Assembly (NCBI RefSeq): GCF_002000055.1
Contig: NZ_MVBD01000009.1
Coordinates: 1-64,000 of the forward strand
Direction of reading: 5' to 3'
DNA: 64,000 nt
Origin: Marinicella sediminis
Lineage (GTDB): Bacteria > Pseudomonadota > Gammaproteobacteria > Xanthomonadales > Marinicellaceae
Notes under the pieces: generated by a model
What the model was told of the DNA's origin: nothing
The model's database searches: none
The model's input: the letters and a program-made list of their open reading frames with translations, nothing else
Part shown: positions 49,940-58,940 of the stretch, piece by piece
Layout: every line of letters begins with the position of its first letter
How positions within the stretch are numbered: position 1 is the stretch's first letter
Translations under genes and position numbers: made by a program

Positions 49940-50737
49940 ATGTCTCAACAACTGACAGACCTCACCACCATCGTTTACCAGCAATCAGACAACATCGCCA
50001 CAGTGGTGTTGAACCGCCCGGATAAGCTGAATGCCTTTTCTGAAACCATGCACAAAGAGTTTTATCAGGTGCTTAACCACATTGTGAATGATGACAGCAT
50101 CCGTTGTGTTTTACTGACTGGTGCCGGACGCGGCTTTTGTGCAGGTCAGGACCTTGGCGAACGTAAGGGCGCTGAAAAAATGGATTTGGGAGAGAAATTA
50201 GAAAATGGCTACAATAAAAACCTGCGGTTATTGAAATCCATCCAGGCGCCCATTGTTTGTGCAGTCAATGGCGTTGCAGCAGGTGCGGGTGCAAACATCG
50301 CTTTGAATTGTGATGTGGTGGTGGCCAGAAAATCTGCCAAATTCATCCAGGCTTTTTCTTCAATTGGTTTGATTCCGGACTGTAATGGAACCTGGATATT
50401 GCCGAAACTGATCGGATTGGCAAGGGCCAAAGCCATCGCCATGCTGGGCACTCCGGTCTCAGCTGATCAGGCCGTTGAATGGGGTATGATTTATCAGGCA
50501 ATTGATGACAGCGATTTTGATCAGCAGGTTGATGAATTGACCCATACGCTGGCCAACCGGCCAACCCGGGCGCTGTCTTTCATCAAGAACATATTTGATG
50601 AGTCTTACAGCAACATGTATGGTGAGCACCTTGATCGTGAACGCGATGTTCAGCGGGTCTGCGGTCTGAGTCATGATTTTTCCGAGGGTGTGGCGGCATT
50701 CAATGAAAAACGCCCTCCAAAATTCAAAGGTCACTGA
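49940..50737 (+). CDS. paaG: 1,2-epoxyphenylacetyl-CoA isomerase (PaaG-type crotonase)
   Basis: A 265-aa crotonase-fold enzyme that turns ring-epoxidised phenylacetyl-CoA into the oxepin intermediate, and later isomerises double bonds. LNRPDKLNAFSETMH, GAGRGFCAGQDLGERK and VNGVAAGAGANIALNCDVVVA form the CoA and oxyanion-hole regions. SSIGLIPDCNGTWILPKLIG and LSHDFSEGVAAFNEKRPPKFKGH are typical of PaaG. The start is set at ATG 49940; an in-frame TTG lies 9 nt upstream, and neither has a clear ribosome-binding site. A TATAAT at 49902-49907 is the likely -10. It opens the paa cluster, 1 nt before paaH. Confidence 0.93.
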   Translation: MSQQLTDLTTIVYQQSDNIATVVLNRPDKLNAFSETMHKEFYQVLNHIVNDDSIRCVLLTGAGRGFCAGQDLGERKGAEKMDLGEKLENGYNKNLRLLKSIQAPIVCAVNGVAAGAGANIALNCDVVVARKSAKFIQAFSSIGLIPDCNGTWILPKLIGLARAKAIAMLGTPVSADQAVEWGMIYQAIDDSDFDQQVDELTHTLANRPTRALSFIKNIFDESYSNMYGEHLDRERDVQRVCGLSHDFSEGVAAFNEKRPPKFKGH

Positions 50738-50738
50738 G

Positions 50739-52208
50739 ATGAATGACATACAACTGATTGGGGTGGTGGGTGCAGGAACCATGGGTATGGGGATCTGCGA
50801 AGTGGCTGCGGCCAACGGACATAAAGTACAGGTATATGATGTCAATCAAGCCTTTGCCGGGCAAGCCCACGAAGCCTTACAGGCGAGACTCAAAAAACGT
50901 GTGTTAAGGGGCAAAATCACCGCTGAGCAAGCCGGGCAAATCAGCCGTTCTATTCGTGTGGTCAGTGAGCTTGACGCATTGAAGGTATGTGACCTGGTGG
51001 TCGAGGCGGTGATTGAAGACCTGGCTGTTAAACAACAATTGTTTGTTAAGCTGGAAAAACTGTTGAGTGAAGAGGCATTGCTGGCCACCAACACGTCATC
51101 AATTTCGGTGTCTGCCATCGCCGCTGCACTTGACGACCCTCAGCGATTGTTTGGCCTGCATTTTTTCAATCCGGCACCAGTGATGAAACTGGTCGAGGTG
51201 ATTGCAGGCGTAGAAACGAATCCAAAATACATTGAACAGGCTGTTAAGTTGTGCAGGTCCTGGGGCAAAAAACCGGTCAGAGCACAATCATCGCCAGGCT
51301 TTATTGTTAACCGCGTTGCCCGGCCATTTTATGGTGAGGCACTGAAAATCAAACAAGAACAATTGGCTTCGGTGGAACACATCGATGCGGTGATGACAGA
51401 GGCCGCGGGGTTTCGGATGGGACCTTTTGAACTGATGGATTTGATTGGGATTGATGTTAATTATGCCGTCAGTCAGACCGTCTATCAGGCAATGTTCAAC
51501 GATCCACGATTTAAGCCTTCACTGATTCAAAGCGAAATGGTACACGCCAACAAACTGGGTAAAAAAACCGGTAAAGGTTTTTATGACCATGCTGATGGTG
51601 CGGTCAGGCCCAAGCCTGAATATCAATACAGTGAAGCTCAGTTCGATCAACTGATCGTCCCGGAAGAACTGACTTATCTGAGTGTTTTGTTCAGTGAATT
51701 TGAGTATGATCAACGTAAATGGCAGGGAGATTTGGTCATCATCAGTGGCTGCCAAATTCTCATGACTGACGGTCAAACTGCCCGACAGCATGAGGCACAA
51801 AGCGGACAACCGACTTGCCTGGTGGATGTGTCGATCGATTTTCGTAAAGCCAAAACCGTAAACCTGGCATTTGGACCCATGGTCAATGAGTTCATGCAAC
51901 ATCGCATCATAGCCATGCTCAATCACATGGGCAAACAGGTGCTTGTCACTGATGATCAGCCAGGTATGATTGCGATGCGCACGATGGCCATGCTCATCAA
52001 TGAAGCCGCAGACACCGTGTTCAACGGGGTTTGTGGACCCAATGAAGTGGACCTGGCGATGCGTTATGGAGTGAATTACCCCAAAGGGCTACTGGCTCTG
52101 GGCGCAGAGCTTGGCTGGGATCATGTGGTCAATACGTTGCAACACCTGCAGCGGTGGTTTGGTGATGATCGCTACCGTTTGTCTCCTTACATCAGGAATC
52201 AACTATGA
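50739..52208 (+). CDS. paaH: 3-hydroxyadipyl-CoA dehydrogenase (PaaH)
   Basis: A 489-aa NAD-dependent 3-hydroxyacyl-CoA dehydrogenase that oxidises 3-hydroxyadipyl-CoA in phenylacetate catabolism. The NAD-binding motif is GVVGAGTMGMGICEVAAANG. LVVEAVIEDLAVKQQLF, NTSSISVSAIAAAL and LHFFNPAPVMKLVEVI follow. The helical domain has GFIVNRVARPFYGEAL and MGPFELMDLIGIDVNYAV. The extra C-terminal half (from about 300) with a second helical domain, ending YGVNYPKGLLALGAELG, is the PaaH/PaaC form and explains the length. The start follows the paaG stop by 1 nt; a longer in-frame start lies inside paaG and is not used. It overlaps paaJ by 4 nt. Confidence 0.94.
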   Translation: MNDIQLIGVVGAGTMGMGICEVAAANGHKVQVYDVNQAFAGQAHEALQARLKKRVLRGKITAEQAGQISRSIRVVSELDALKVCDLVVEAVIEDLAVKQQLFVKLEKLLSEEALLATNTSSISVSAIAAALDDPQRLFGLHFFNPAPVMKLVEVIAGVETNPKYIEQAVKLCRSWGKKPVRAQSSPGFIVNRVARPFYGEALKIKQEQLASVEHIDAVMTEAAGFRMGPFELMDLIGIDVNYAVSQTVYQAMFNDPRFKPSLIQSEMVHANKLGKKTGKGFYDHADGAVRPKPEYQYSEAQFDQLIVPEELTYLSVLFSEFEYDQRKWQGDLVIISGCQILMTDGQTARQHEAQSGQPTCLVDVSIDFRKAKTVNLAFGPMVNEFMQHRIIAMLNHMGKQVLVTDDQPGMIAMRTMAMLINEAADTVFNGVCGPNEVDLAMRYGVNYPKGLLALGAELGWDHVVNTLQHLQRWFGDDRYRLSPYIRNQL

Positions 52209-53410
52209 GACCCGTATATATTTGTGACGGCGTGAGAACGCCCATTGGCCGCTTTGGTGGTTCGCTTGCATCAGTCAGGCCTGACGACCTTTTGGCCCAT
52301 GTCATCAAATCTGTGATGAAAAGAAACCCCTCGCTGGCTCCGGAACACATTGATGATGTGTTGGCTGGCTGTGCCAATCAGGCAGGTGAAGATAACCGCA
52401 ATGTGGCAAAAATGTCAGCCTTGCTTGCCGGGTTACCAACCAATGTGGCCGGCATGACCATCAACCGCTTATGTGCATCTGGTCTGGATGCGGTAGCCAC
52501 AGCCGCCAGGACCATTGCTTTTGGTGACGCTGAAGTGATCATTGCCGGTGGTGTGGAATCGATGTCCAGGGCACCGTTTGTGATGCCCAAAGCGGATGCG
52601 GCTTTTTCCAGAAAAGCAGAAATATATGACACCACCATTGGTTGGCGCTTCATCAATCCACTGCTCAAACAGCAATATGGCACAGATTCAATGCCGGAAA
52701 CCGGTGAAAATGTGGCAGAAAAATTCAATGTCAGCCGAGAGGATCAGGACCTGTTTGCACTGAATTCTCAAACCAAAACGGCTCATGCACAACAGACTGG
52801 GGTGTTGGCAGAAGAGATCATCCCGGTTGCCATTCCCCGGAGAAAACAGGATGATTTGTTGGTGGATTCTGATGAACATCCCAGATCGGACACTCAGCTG
52901 GAAAAATTATCACGTTTGTCAACGCCATTCAGAACTGCTGGTACCGTCACTGCTGGCAATGCTTCAGGCGTGAATGATGGAGCTTGTGCATTGATTGTTG
53001 CTTCTGCAGATGCAGTAGACAAATATCAGTTACAGCCAGTTGCCAGGTTTGTGGGCGCCAATGTGGCTGGTGTTGATCCGGATGTCATGGGCATTGGGCC
53101 AGTACCGGCAACGCAACAATTGCTGAAGCGATATGGACTGTCTGTTAATCAACTGGATGTCATTGAACTGAATGAAGCCTTTGCTTCACAGGCTTTGGCT
53201 GTATTACGTCTGCTGAAAGTGGCTGATGATGACCCACGGGTGAACCCCAATGGTGGGGCCATTGCCCTTGGTCATCCGTTGGGTATGAGTGGCGCCAGGC
53301 TGGTGTTAACAGCCAGCAAAGAATTGCAACGTAATCAGGGGCGCTATGCTTTGTGCACCATGTGTGTGGGTGTGGGCCAGGGCATGGCATTGTTAATGGA
53401 ACGGGTATGA
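52205..53410 (+). CDS. paaJ: 3-oxoadipyl-CoA / 3-oxo-5,6-dehydrosuberyl-CoA thiolase (PaaJ)
   Basis: A 401-aa thiolase that performs the two thiolytic steps of phenylacetate breakdown. ICDGVRTPIGRFGG opens it. The nucleophilic cysteine is in INRLCASGLDAVATAAR. ESMSRAPFVMPKADAAFSR and IYDTTIGWRFINPLLKQQYGTDSMPETGENVAE are characteristic of PaaJ/PcaF thiolases. NPNGGAIALGHPLGMSGARL and CTMCVGVGQGMAL complete the active site. It overlaps paaH by 4 nt, and a 112-nt gap follows before paaA. Confidence 0.95.
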   Translation: MRPVYICDGVRTPIGRFGGSLASVRPDDLLAHVIKSVMKRNPSLAPEHIDDVLAGCANQAGEDNRNVAKMSALLAGLPTNVAGMTINRLCASGLDAVATAARTIAFGDAEVIIAGGVESMSRAPFVMPKADAAFSRKAEIYDTTIGWRFINPLLKQQYGTDSMPETGENVAEKFNVSREDQDLFALNSQTKTAHAQQTGVLAEEIIPVAIPRRKQDDLLVDSDEHPRSDTQLEKLSRLSTPFRTAGTVTAGNASGVNDGACALIVASADAVDKYQLQPVARFVGANVAGVDPDVMGIGPVPATQQLLKRYGLSVNQLDVIELNEAFASQALAVLRLLKVADDDPRVNPNGGAIALGHPLGMSGARLVLTASKELQRNQGRYALCTMCVGVGQGMALLMERV

Positions 53411-53522
53411 CCTGAGTCAAGTTCTCTGGTGACAATGGCTGTTAAGCTTATGAAGCCGTCGATTCACCTGAATTTGATCAGAAATCATTACAATATCAAC
53501 CAAAATAAAAACAGAGAGAAAT

Positions 53523-54497
53523 ATGTATTCACAAGGTTTAAAAGATGCAGAAGGTCAACTGGAACCCGCTGAGCTGATGGCTGAGTTTCAGGCCCGAATC
53601 GACCGTGAAGAGAAAATTGAGCCACGCGACTGGATGCCTGAGGCCTATCGCAAAACCCTGATTCGTCAGATGTCTCAGCATGCCCATTCGGAAATCGTTG
53701 GCCAGTTGCCAGAAGGGAACTGGATTACCCGGGCACCAAGTTTAAAGCGTAAGATGATTTTGTTGGCCAAAGTTCAGGATGAAGCGGGTCATGGCTTGTA
53801 TATTTATTCAGCCACAGAAACCCTTGGTGTGACCCGTGACCAACTGACTGATGAACTGTTGACAGGTAAGGCCAAGTATTCCAGTATCTTTAATTATCCA
53901 ACACCTTCTTGGGCTGACATCGGTGCGGTTGGCTGGCTGGTTGATGGCGCCGCCATCATGAACCAGGTACCCTTGTGCCGTTCATCTTACGGCCCTTACG
54001 CCCGATCGATGATCAGAATCTGCAAAGAAGAAAGTTTCCATCAGCGTCAGGGCTATGAAATCATGACTGTTCTGGCACGGGGAACGGCTGCACAAAAAGA
54101 CATGGCTCAACGGGCTTTGAACCGGTTTTGGTGGCCTGCATTGATGATGTTTGGTCCCAGTGACAAAGATTCTAAACACTCAGAACAATCCATGAAGTGG
54201 AAAATCAAACGATTTACCAATGATGAATTGCGTCAAAAATTCATTGATGCGACCGTGCCACAGGCTGAACATCTTGGGTTGACCATTCCGGATCCTGAAT
54301 TGCGCTGGAATGAAGAGACTGGTCAATATGATCATGGCGAAATCAACTGGCAGGAATTCATTGATGTGATTAAAGGAAATGGACCCTGTAACAAAGAACG
54401 TTTGCAAGCCCGTATCAATGCACATGAAGAAGGCGAATGGGTCAGAGAAGCCGCAGAAGTGTACCAGCAAAAACAAAACCAAGAAGAGGCTGCCTGA
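53523..54497 (+). CDS. paaA: Phenylacetyl-CoA 1,2-epoxidase, catalytic subunit A
   Basis: A 324-aa catalytic subunit of the PaaABCE multicomponent oxygenase that epoxidises the ring of phenylacetyl-CoA. The carboxylate-bridged di-iron ligands lie in [11 protein letters not shown] and [13 protein letters not shown], preceded by [27 protein letters not shown] and [27 protein letters not shown] are typical PaaA segments. Four-helix ferritin-like fold and normal length. GAGAGAAAT precedes the ATG. The stop overlaps the paaB ATG by 1 nt. Confidence 0.97.
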   Translation: MYSQGLKDAEGQLEPAELMAEFQARIDREEKIEPRDWMPEAYRKTLIRQMSQHAHSEIVGQLPEGNWITRAPSLKRKMILLAKVQDEAGHGLYIYSATETLGVTRDQLTDELLTGKAKYSSIFNYPTPSWADIGAVGWLVDGAAIMNQVPLCRSSYGPYARSMIRICKEESFHQRQGYEIMTVLARGTAAQKDMAQRALNRFWWPALMMFGPSDKDSKHSEQSMKWKIKRFTNDELRQKFIDATVPQAEHLGLTIPDPELRWNEETGQYDHGEINWQEFIDVIKGNGPCNKERLQARINAHEEGEWVREAAEVYQQKQNQEEAA

Positions 54498-54778
54498 TGT
54501 CTGAAATGAAATTATATGAAGTGTTTATCCGCGCCAAATCAGGCCTTAATCATCGCCACGTTGGCTCGCTGCATGCCAGTGATCCACAAATGGCATTGCT
54601 CAATGCCCGGGACGTGTATACCCGCCGGAAAGAAGGGGTCAGCATCTGGGTTGTTGAAGCAGAGCAGATCACTGCTTCCAATCCTGCACAGGAACATGAG
54701 TGGTTTGACCCGGCTGAGGACAAAGTGTACAGACACCCAACGTTTTATCCGTTGGACAAAGAAGTGGAAAACATGTGA
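54497..54778 (+). CDS. paaB: Phenylacetyl-CoA epoxidase subunit B
   Basis: A 93-aa small subunit of the epoxidase. KLYEVFIRAKSGLNHRHVGSLHASDPQMALLNARDVYTRRKEGVSIWVV is the compact PaaB signature, and EHEWFDPAEDKVYRHPTFY follows. The start is ATG 54497, overlapping the paaA stop; upstream in-frame codons lie within paaA. It overlaps paaC by 1 nt. PaaB probably bridges PaaA-PaaC pairs; it has no catalytic residues. Confidence 0.96.
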   Translation: MSEMKLYEVFIRAKSGLNHRHVGSLHASDPQMALLNARDVYTRRKEGVSIWVVEAEQITASNPAQEHEWFDPAEDKVYRHPTFYPLDKEVENM

Positions 54779-55530
54779 TGAATCAAGACCTGTATCAATT
54801 TGCTTTGCGCCTGGCAGATACCTCATTGACCATGGGTCAACGCCTGGCTGAATGGTGTGGCCATGGTCCGTATTTGGAAGAAGATGTGGCATTGACCAAT
54901 GTCTCATTGGATCTGATAGGGCACGCCCAGATGTTTTACCAACTGGCTTGTGACAACAGTGAGACCTCCACAAGTCCAGATGACCTGGCTTTTCTCAGGG
55001 ATGTTCCTGAATACCGCAACCCGCTGATCACTGAATTGCCCAGAGGCGATTTTGCCTACACCACACTGAAACAGTATTTCATCGATGTGTATCATTTACA
55101 CTTGTATCAACAATTGTCAGTATCCAGCGATGAACAGTTGGCTGCTTTGGCACAAAAAGCCCTGATGGAAGTGAAGTACCACCTCAGTCGTTCAGAAGCC
55201 TGGTGTCAAAGGCTCAGTTTGAGTACAGAGGAAGCACATGAGAAAATGCAAAAAGCCCTCGATGACCTGTGGTTTTACACGCCCGAATTATTCGAAACGG
55301 ATGAATCGATGCAACGATTAATGACTGCATCGGTGATTCCTGATATGGGAGCCATACAGACTGTCTGGCAACAACAAACCGAACAGTTGCTGGAAGATTG
55401 CCAGTTGGCCAAACCTGAAAATGGTTGGATGGCGACAGGAGGCTTGGTAGGTGAGCATACTGAACACCTGGGATATATGTTGGCAGACATGCAGTTTCTG
55501 CAGCGTGCCTATCCTGGATGTGAATGGTGA
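54778..55530 (+). CDS. paaC: Phenylacetyl-CoA epoxidase structural subunit C
   Basis: A 250-aa ferritin-like partner of PaaA without the full di-iron site. FALRLADTSLTMGQRLAEWCGHGPYLEEDVALTNVSLDLIGHAQMFYQLA and RDVPEYRNPLITELPRGDFAYTTLKQYFID are PaaC hallmarks. The end MATGGLVGEHTEHLGYMLADMQFLQRAYPGCEW is also typical. ATG 54778 is taken as start (1-nt overlap with paaB); a GTG three bases earlier is also possible. It overlaps paaD by 1 nt. Confidence 0.95.
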   Translation: MNQDLYQFALRLADTSLTMGQRLAEWCGHGPYLEEDVALTNVSLDLIGHAQMFYQLACDNSETSTSPDDLAFLRDVPEYRNPLITELPRGDFAYTTLKQYFIDVYHLHLYQQLSVSSDEQLAALAQKALMEVKYHLSRSEAWCQRLSLSTEEAHEKMQKALDDLWFYTPELFETDESMQRLMTASVIPDMGAIQTVWQQQTEQLLEDCQLAKPENGWMATGGLVGEHTEHLGYMLADMQFLQRAYPGCEW

Positions 55531-55997
55531 TGAGTGGTCTCACTGCCCGGCAGGTATTGGCCTGGTTACAGGCGGTGAAAGATCCCGAAATTCCGGTCAT
55601 CAGTATTCAGGACCTCGGGGTCCTGCAGGCGGTGGAAATCACCAATGAGCAGATTGTGGTCAAAATCATTCCCACATATTCAGGCTGTCCGGCCATGTAT
55701 GTGATTCAGGATGAGATTCGCCAGACCCTGGCAGAGCACGGTCAACATGAAGTTGATATTCAATTGCTTAACACGCCCGCGTGGAACACCGATATGATCA
55801 CAGCAAGGGGTAGGGCCGCCATGAAGCTGTATGGCATAGCACCACCCATCAGTGCCAGTGATCAGGTTATTCAATGTCCGCAGTGTGGTTCGGAAAAGAC
55901 CACCTGCATCAGCCAGTTTGGTTCAACAGCGTGTAAAGCCCTTTATCGTTGTGAGTCTTGTCTGGAACCTTTCGATTATTTTAAATGTCATGCATAA
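55530..55997 (+). CDS. paaD: Phenylacetate degradation protein PaaD (Fe-S maturation, MIP18 family)
   Basis: A 155-aa protein thought to assist assembly of metal cofactors in the epoxidase. An N-terminal DUF59/MIP18 domain has VKDPEIPVISIQDLGVLQAVE and PTYSGCPAMYVIQDEI. The C-terminal zinc-ribbon-like part has CPQCGSEKTTCISQFGSTACKALYRCESCLEPFDYFKCH, with paired cysteines. The start is ATG 55530, overlapping the paaC stop by 1 nt. The paaE start lies 8 nt inside its 3' end. Confidence 0.95.
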   Translation: MSGLTARQVLAWLQAVKDPEIPVISIQDLGVLQAVEITNEQIVVKIIPTYSGCPAMYVIQDEIRQTLAEHGQHEVDIQLLNTPAWNTDMITARGRAAMKLYGIAPPISASDQVIQCPQCGSEKTTCISQFGSTACKALYRCESCLEPFDYFKCHA

Positions 55998-57045
55998 ATT
56001 TTATCCCTTAACAATCATCAACAGCAATGCGCAACCAAATGCAATCATCTGGACCCTGGATGTTCCTGAGGAACTGGCTGAAGAATTTACTTTTATTCCG
56101 GGTCAGCACCTGACTTTTAAAGCTGAGGTCAATGGTGAAGAATTGCGCCGAAGTTATTCCATCTGTTCATCACAACGCAGGAAAGGCCAGCTGGATGTGT
56201 TAATAAAAACGGTAGACGATGGCCGGTTTTCCAATGCAGCCTTGAGCCAGTTTCCAGTGGGGTCTCAGATCATGGTGATGCCACCCTCAGGACATTTTGT
56301 GGTTGAGCCCGCCGAAGGCAAGGACTATGTGGCATTTGCCGCAGGATCAGGTATCACCCCGGTGATGGGCATGATTTATGCTGTACTGGAGCAAACAAAA
56401 ACTGCCCGTTTTACTTTGTTTTACGGCAACAGTAAAACTTCTGATGTGCTTTTGCATGATGAAATTGCGCACCTCAAGGACTTGTTTGGCAGTCGCTTCA
56501 GTGTGCACTATTTTCTGTCCAGGCAGAAAGTAGACATGCCGCTCTATCAAGGTCGTTTTGATGCCGAAAAAGTATCTGTATTAGTTAGACAGATGTTGAA
56601 CGGTGTGGCCATTGATGGATTCTATGTGTGTGGTCCCGGAGCAATGATTGATACCGTTTGTGAAGCATTGAAAGATTTAGGCATTGCGCCTGAATTGATT
56701 CACAATGAACGTTTCCTCAGTGACGGTCAGGAAATCTCTGTGGCTGATAAGACCATCAAAGAAGACGCTGGCGTCACCGTAACCATTGATGGTGCCAATC
56801 ATGAATTTAACCTTTTGGCCGGTACTCAGGCGACCTTACTTGAATCGGCTGAACAGGCTGGCGTTGAACTCCCTTACTCCTGCAAAGCTGGGGTGTGCGC
56901 GACGTGTCGCTGTAAGCTGGTAGAAGGTGATGTCAAAATGATTAACAATTATTCACTGGAAGAATGGGAGACCAAGGCCGGTTATATTCTCAGTTGCCAA
57001 GCTGTGCCGCGCTCAAGTACAATCCACATCTCTTTTGATGAGTGA
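55990..57045 (+). CDS. paaE: Phenylacetyl-CoA epoxidase reductase subunit E
   Basis: A 351-aa reductase that passes electrons from NADPH to the di-iron centre. The FAD-binding part has IPGQHLTFKAEVNGEELRRSYSICSS. The NAD(P)-binding part has FAAGSGITPVMGMI and GFYVCGPGAMIDTV. A C-terminal plant-type ferredoxin domain has YSCKAGVCATCRCKLVEGDV plus the fourth ligand in ILSCQAVP, so the 2Fe-2S cluster is complete. The start at 55990 matches the MHKFYPLTI family start and overlaps paaD by 8 nt; longer frames upstream lie inside paaD. Confidence 0.96.
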   Translation: MHKFYPLTIINSNAQPNAIIWTLDVPEELAEEFTFIPGQHLTFKAEVNGEELRRSYSICSSQRRKGQLDVLIKTVDDGRFSNAALSQFPVGSQIMVMPPSGHFVVEPAEGKDYVAFAAGSGITPVMGMIYAVLEQTKTARFTLFYGNSKTSDVLLHDEIAHLKDLFGSRFSVHYFLSRQKVDMPLYQGRFDAEKVSVLVRQMLNGVAIDGFYVCGPGAMIDTVCEALKDLGIAPELIHNERFLSDGQEISVADKTIKEDAGVTVTIDGANHEFNLLAGTQATLLESAEQAGVELPYSCKAGVCATCRCKLVEGDVKMINNYSLEEWETKAGYILSCQAVPRSSTIHISFDE

Positions 57046-57051
57046 TCAGCT

Positions 57052-58305
57052 ATGACCGCAGCAAAAATCTCGAATTATTCAGAAATTGGCAAACTCAATA
57101 CGGTAATTATTCACCAGCCCGGACCAGAAATGGAGAACATGACGCCGGAAACAGCCAGTGAAGTTCTGTATGATGATATCCTCACCCTTGACCTGGCACT
57201 TAAAGAACACGCTCAACTCAGTGGTGTACTGAATCTGGTTGCTGACAATGTACTGGAGTTTTCTGCATTGTTGTCAGATATTCTGGTTGATGAAAAAGTT
57301 AAATTGGATTTGATTCAGGATGTGTGTGCATTACATGGTCACAATGAATTGGTTGATGACCTGATGTCATTTGATGCCAAGGATCTGGCCACTCAGCTCT
57401 TTCAGGGTACATTACTTAAAAAGAACACCTTGGAAAGGTACATTAGCCCTTCAAGACATGCCATTCCGCCATTGCCTAATGCCTTTTTTACCCGTGATGC
57501 AGTGATGTGTGTATACGACAAGCCCATCATTGGTTCCATGGCACACCGGGTTCGGTTGACTGAAGCCTTGTTGCTGAAATCGATATTTAATAATCACCCA
57601 AACCTCAAAGGCCAGGGTTTTCACTTTGATGGGACTCAAAGAAAATCAGAAAACCTGACCATAGAAGGTGGTGATTTATTGGTTATACGTGATGACTTGC
57701 TGGTGATAGGTTATTCTGAACGCACTTCTGCAAGGGCCATTGATCGAATGGCGGAAAAGTTGTCAATGGGTCATGACAACCTGGACATTGTGGTGGTTGA
57801 ATTGCCGAAAATCAGGGCGACCATACATTTGGATATGATCTTCACCATGTTGGATGTCGACACTGTGATGAATTTTGCTCCTTTGATCACTGGAGCAGGG
57901 AAATGCAAAGCGTTTCATATGAGCTGCACCCAGGGGAAAATCAATTACATCAATGAATATTCCGGTTTGCCCAAAGCCTTACGTTTGTTTGGCCTGGAAT
58001 TAAACTTTGTTAACTGTGGCGGTGACAGTCCTTTTGCTCAGGAAAGAGAGCAATGGACCAGTGGTGCAAACTTCTTTACTTTTGCACCAGGGCAAATCAT
58101 CGGTTACAAACACAATAAAGCCACTTTGGATGCCCTTGATGTGGCTGGTTTTGAGGTAATTGATGCCAATGATTTAATCAACAAAAAACGCAGTTTGCCA
58201 GCTGGCAAAGCTGCGGTGGCGATGGATGGTTCTGAGCTGTCACGGGGTGGAGGAGGCTGTCGTTGTATGACCATGCCGGTTCACCGAGACAGTGTTAAAT
58301 GGTGA
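57052..58305 (+). CDS. arcA: Arginine deiminase family protein
   Basis: A 417-aa guanidine-modifying (amidinotransferase-fold) enzyme. It has the arginine deiminase pattern: KLNTVIIHQPGPEMENMTP near the start, PLPNAFFTRDAVMCV, IEGGDLLVI, THIHLDMIFT-like (ATIHLDMIFTML), NCGGDSPFAQEREQWTSGANFF, and the catalytic-cysteine end ELSRGGGGCRCMTMP. The expected reaction is arginine to citrulline and ammonia. It starts 6 nt after paaE and ends in a terminator, so it appears to be part of the paa transcript. No arcB, arcC or arginine transporter lies near. The role may be nitrogen or acid handling rather than fermentation. Substrate is inferred. Confidence 0.88.
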   Translation: MTAAKISNYSEIGKLNTVIIHQPGPEMENMTPETASEVLYDDILTLDLALKEHAQLSGVLNLVADNVLEFSALLSDILVDEKVKLDLIQDVCALHGHNELVDDLMSFDAKDLATQLFQGTLLKKNTLERYISPSRHAIPPLPNAFFTRDAVMCVYDKPIIGSMAHRVRLTEALLLKSIFNNHPNLKGQGFHFDGTQRKSENLTIEGGDLLVIRDDLLVIGYSERTSARAIDRMAEKLSMGHDNLDIVVVELPKIRATIHLDMIFTMLDVDTVMNFAPLITGAGKCKAFHMSCTQGKINYINEYSGLPKALRLFGLELNFVNCGGDSPFAQEREQWTSGANFFTFAPGQIIGYKHNKATLDALDVAGFEVIDANDLINKKRSLPAGKAAVAMDGSELSRGGGGCRCMTMPVHRDSVKW

Positions 58306-58323
58306 ATTTGTATCTTAATCAAT

Positions 58324-58355
58324 AAAAAAAGGCCTGGTTAACAGGCCTTTTTTTT
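58324..58355. terminator. Bidirectional terminator between arcA and the small heat-shock gene
   Basis: AGGCCTG and CAGGCCT form a perfect stem around a 4-5 nt loop, flanked by runs of A on the left and T on the right. It can serve both the plus-strand paa-arcA transcript and the minus-strand hsp20 transcript. Confidence 0.92.
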
Positions 58356-58374
58356 GGTTATGGGTACAAAGTGA

Positions 58375-58845
58375 TCAGGCCACTTCCTTTTTTGATTCCA
58401 CAGCCTTGGGTTTGCTGTCTACCGTGTTGCTGTCTGAACCAATGGCAATGGTTCTGGGCTTCATGGCTTCAGGAATCTCACGTTCCAGCTCAATGTGCAA
58501 TAAGCCATTGTGCATACTGGCGCCCTTCACGTTAACATGATCGGCCAATTGGAAACGGCGTTCAAATGAGCGGTTGGCAATGCCTCGATGGATGAAGTTG
58601 CCTTCCACCTCAGATTCTTTCTTACCTTTGACCGTTAGGGTGTTTTGTTCTGAAGTGATTTCCAAATCATGGTCACTGAATCCAGCCAGCGCCAGGGTAA
58701 TCCGATAACGGTTTTCCTCTATACTTTCAATGTTGTATGGTGGATAACTGGGCGTTTGATCAATGCGGTTGGCCTGGTCCAGTAACTGAGCCATGCGATC
58801 AAAACCAATGGATGTACGAAATAAAGGGGTTAAATCAAAATTCAT
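58375..58845 (-). CDS. ibpA: Small heat-shock protein, IbpA-type Hsp20
   Basis: A 156-aa ATP-independent holdase of the alpha-crystallin family. MNFDLTPLFRTSIGFDRMAQLLDQAN is the IbpA-type N-terminus. The crystallin domain runs from YPPYNIESIEENRYRITLALAGFSDHDLEIT to ANRSFERRFQLADHVNVKGASMHNGLLHIELER. IPEAMKPRTIAI contains the C-terminal I-x-I anchor. A charged tail of about 20 residues follows. The start is ATG 58845, with GGAG 6 nt upstream; an ATG 3 nt earlier is also possible. The leader upstream folds as a ROSE-like thermometer that buries the ribosome-binding site. Confidence 0.94.
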   Translation of the reverse strand: MNFDLTPLFRTSIGFDRMAQLLDQANRIDQTPSYPPYNIESIEENRYRITLALAGFSDHDLEITSEQNTLTVKGKKESEVEGNFIHRGIANRSFERRFQLADHVNVKGASMHNGLLHIELEREIPEAMKPRTIAIGSDSNTVDSKPKAVESKKEVA

Positions 58846-58938
58846 CATATTCTCCTTAAAAGCAATATTAAATTTAAGTGACCTGCTATCGCCAGGTCGG
58901 GTTATTGGCCAGATCCCGTATCCGGCAATCTGGCTCAA
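58846..58938 (-). promoter_or_regulatory. ROSE-type RNA thermometer in the hsp20 5' UTR
   Basis: Three consecutive hairpins are present on the minus strand. GCCAGAT/ATCTGGC (58934-58908) encloses CCG/CGG. GACCTG/CAGGTC spans 58898-58880. The last hairpin (58868-58847) pairs ATATT with AATAT, bulges one G, and pairs CUUU with the GGAG ribosome-binding site. The bulged G lies in UUGCU, the hallmark of ROSE elements, which act upstream of small heat-shock genes. Heat would open the weak last hairpin and allow translation. Confidence 0.75.
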
Positions 58939-58940
58939 AG

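Noticed and set aside
50673-50738. N-terminal extension of PaaH
   Set aside because: It lies inside paaG, and the NAD-binding motif normally starts within the first ten residues, as it does from 50739.
55852-55989. N-terminal extension of PaaE
   Set aside because: It is paaD sequence read in another frame; PaaE homologues start with the MHKFYPL-like segment at 55990.
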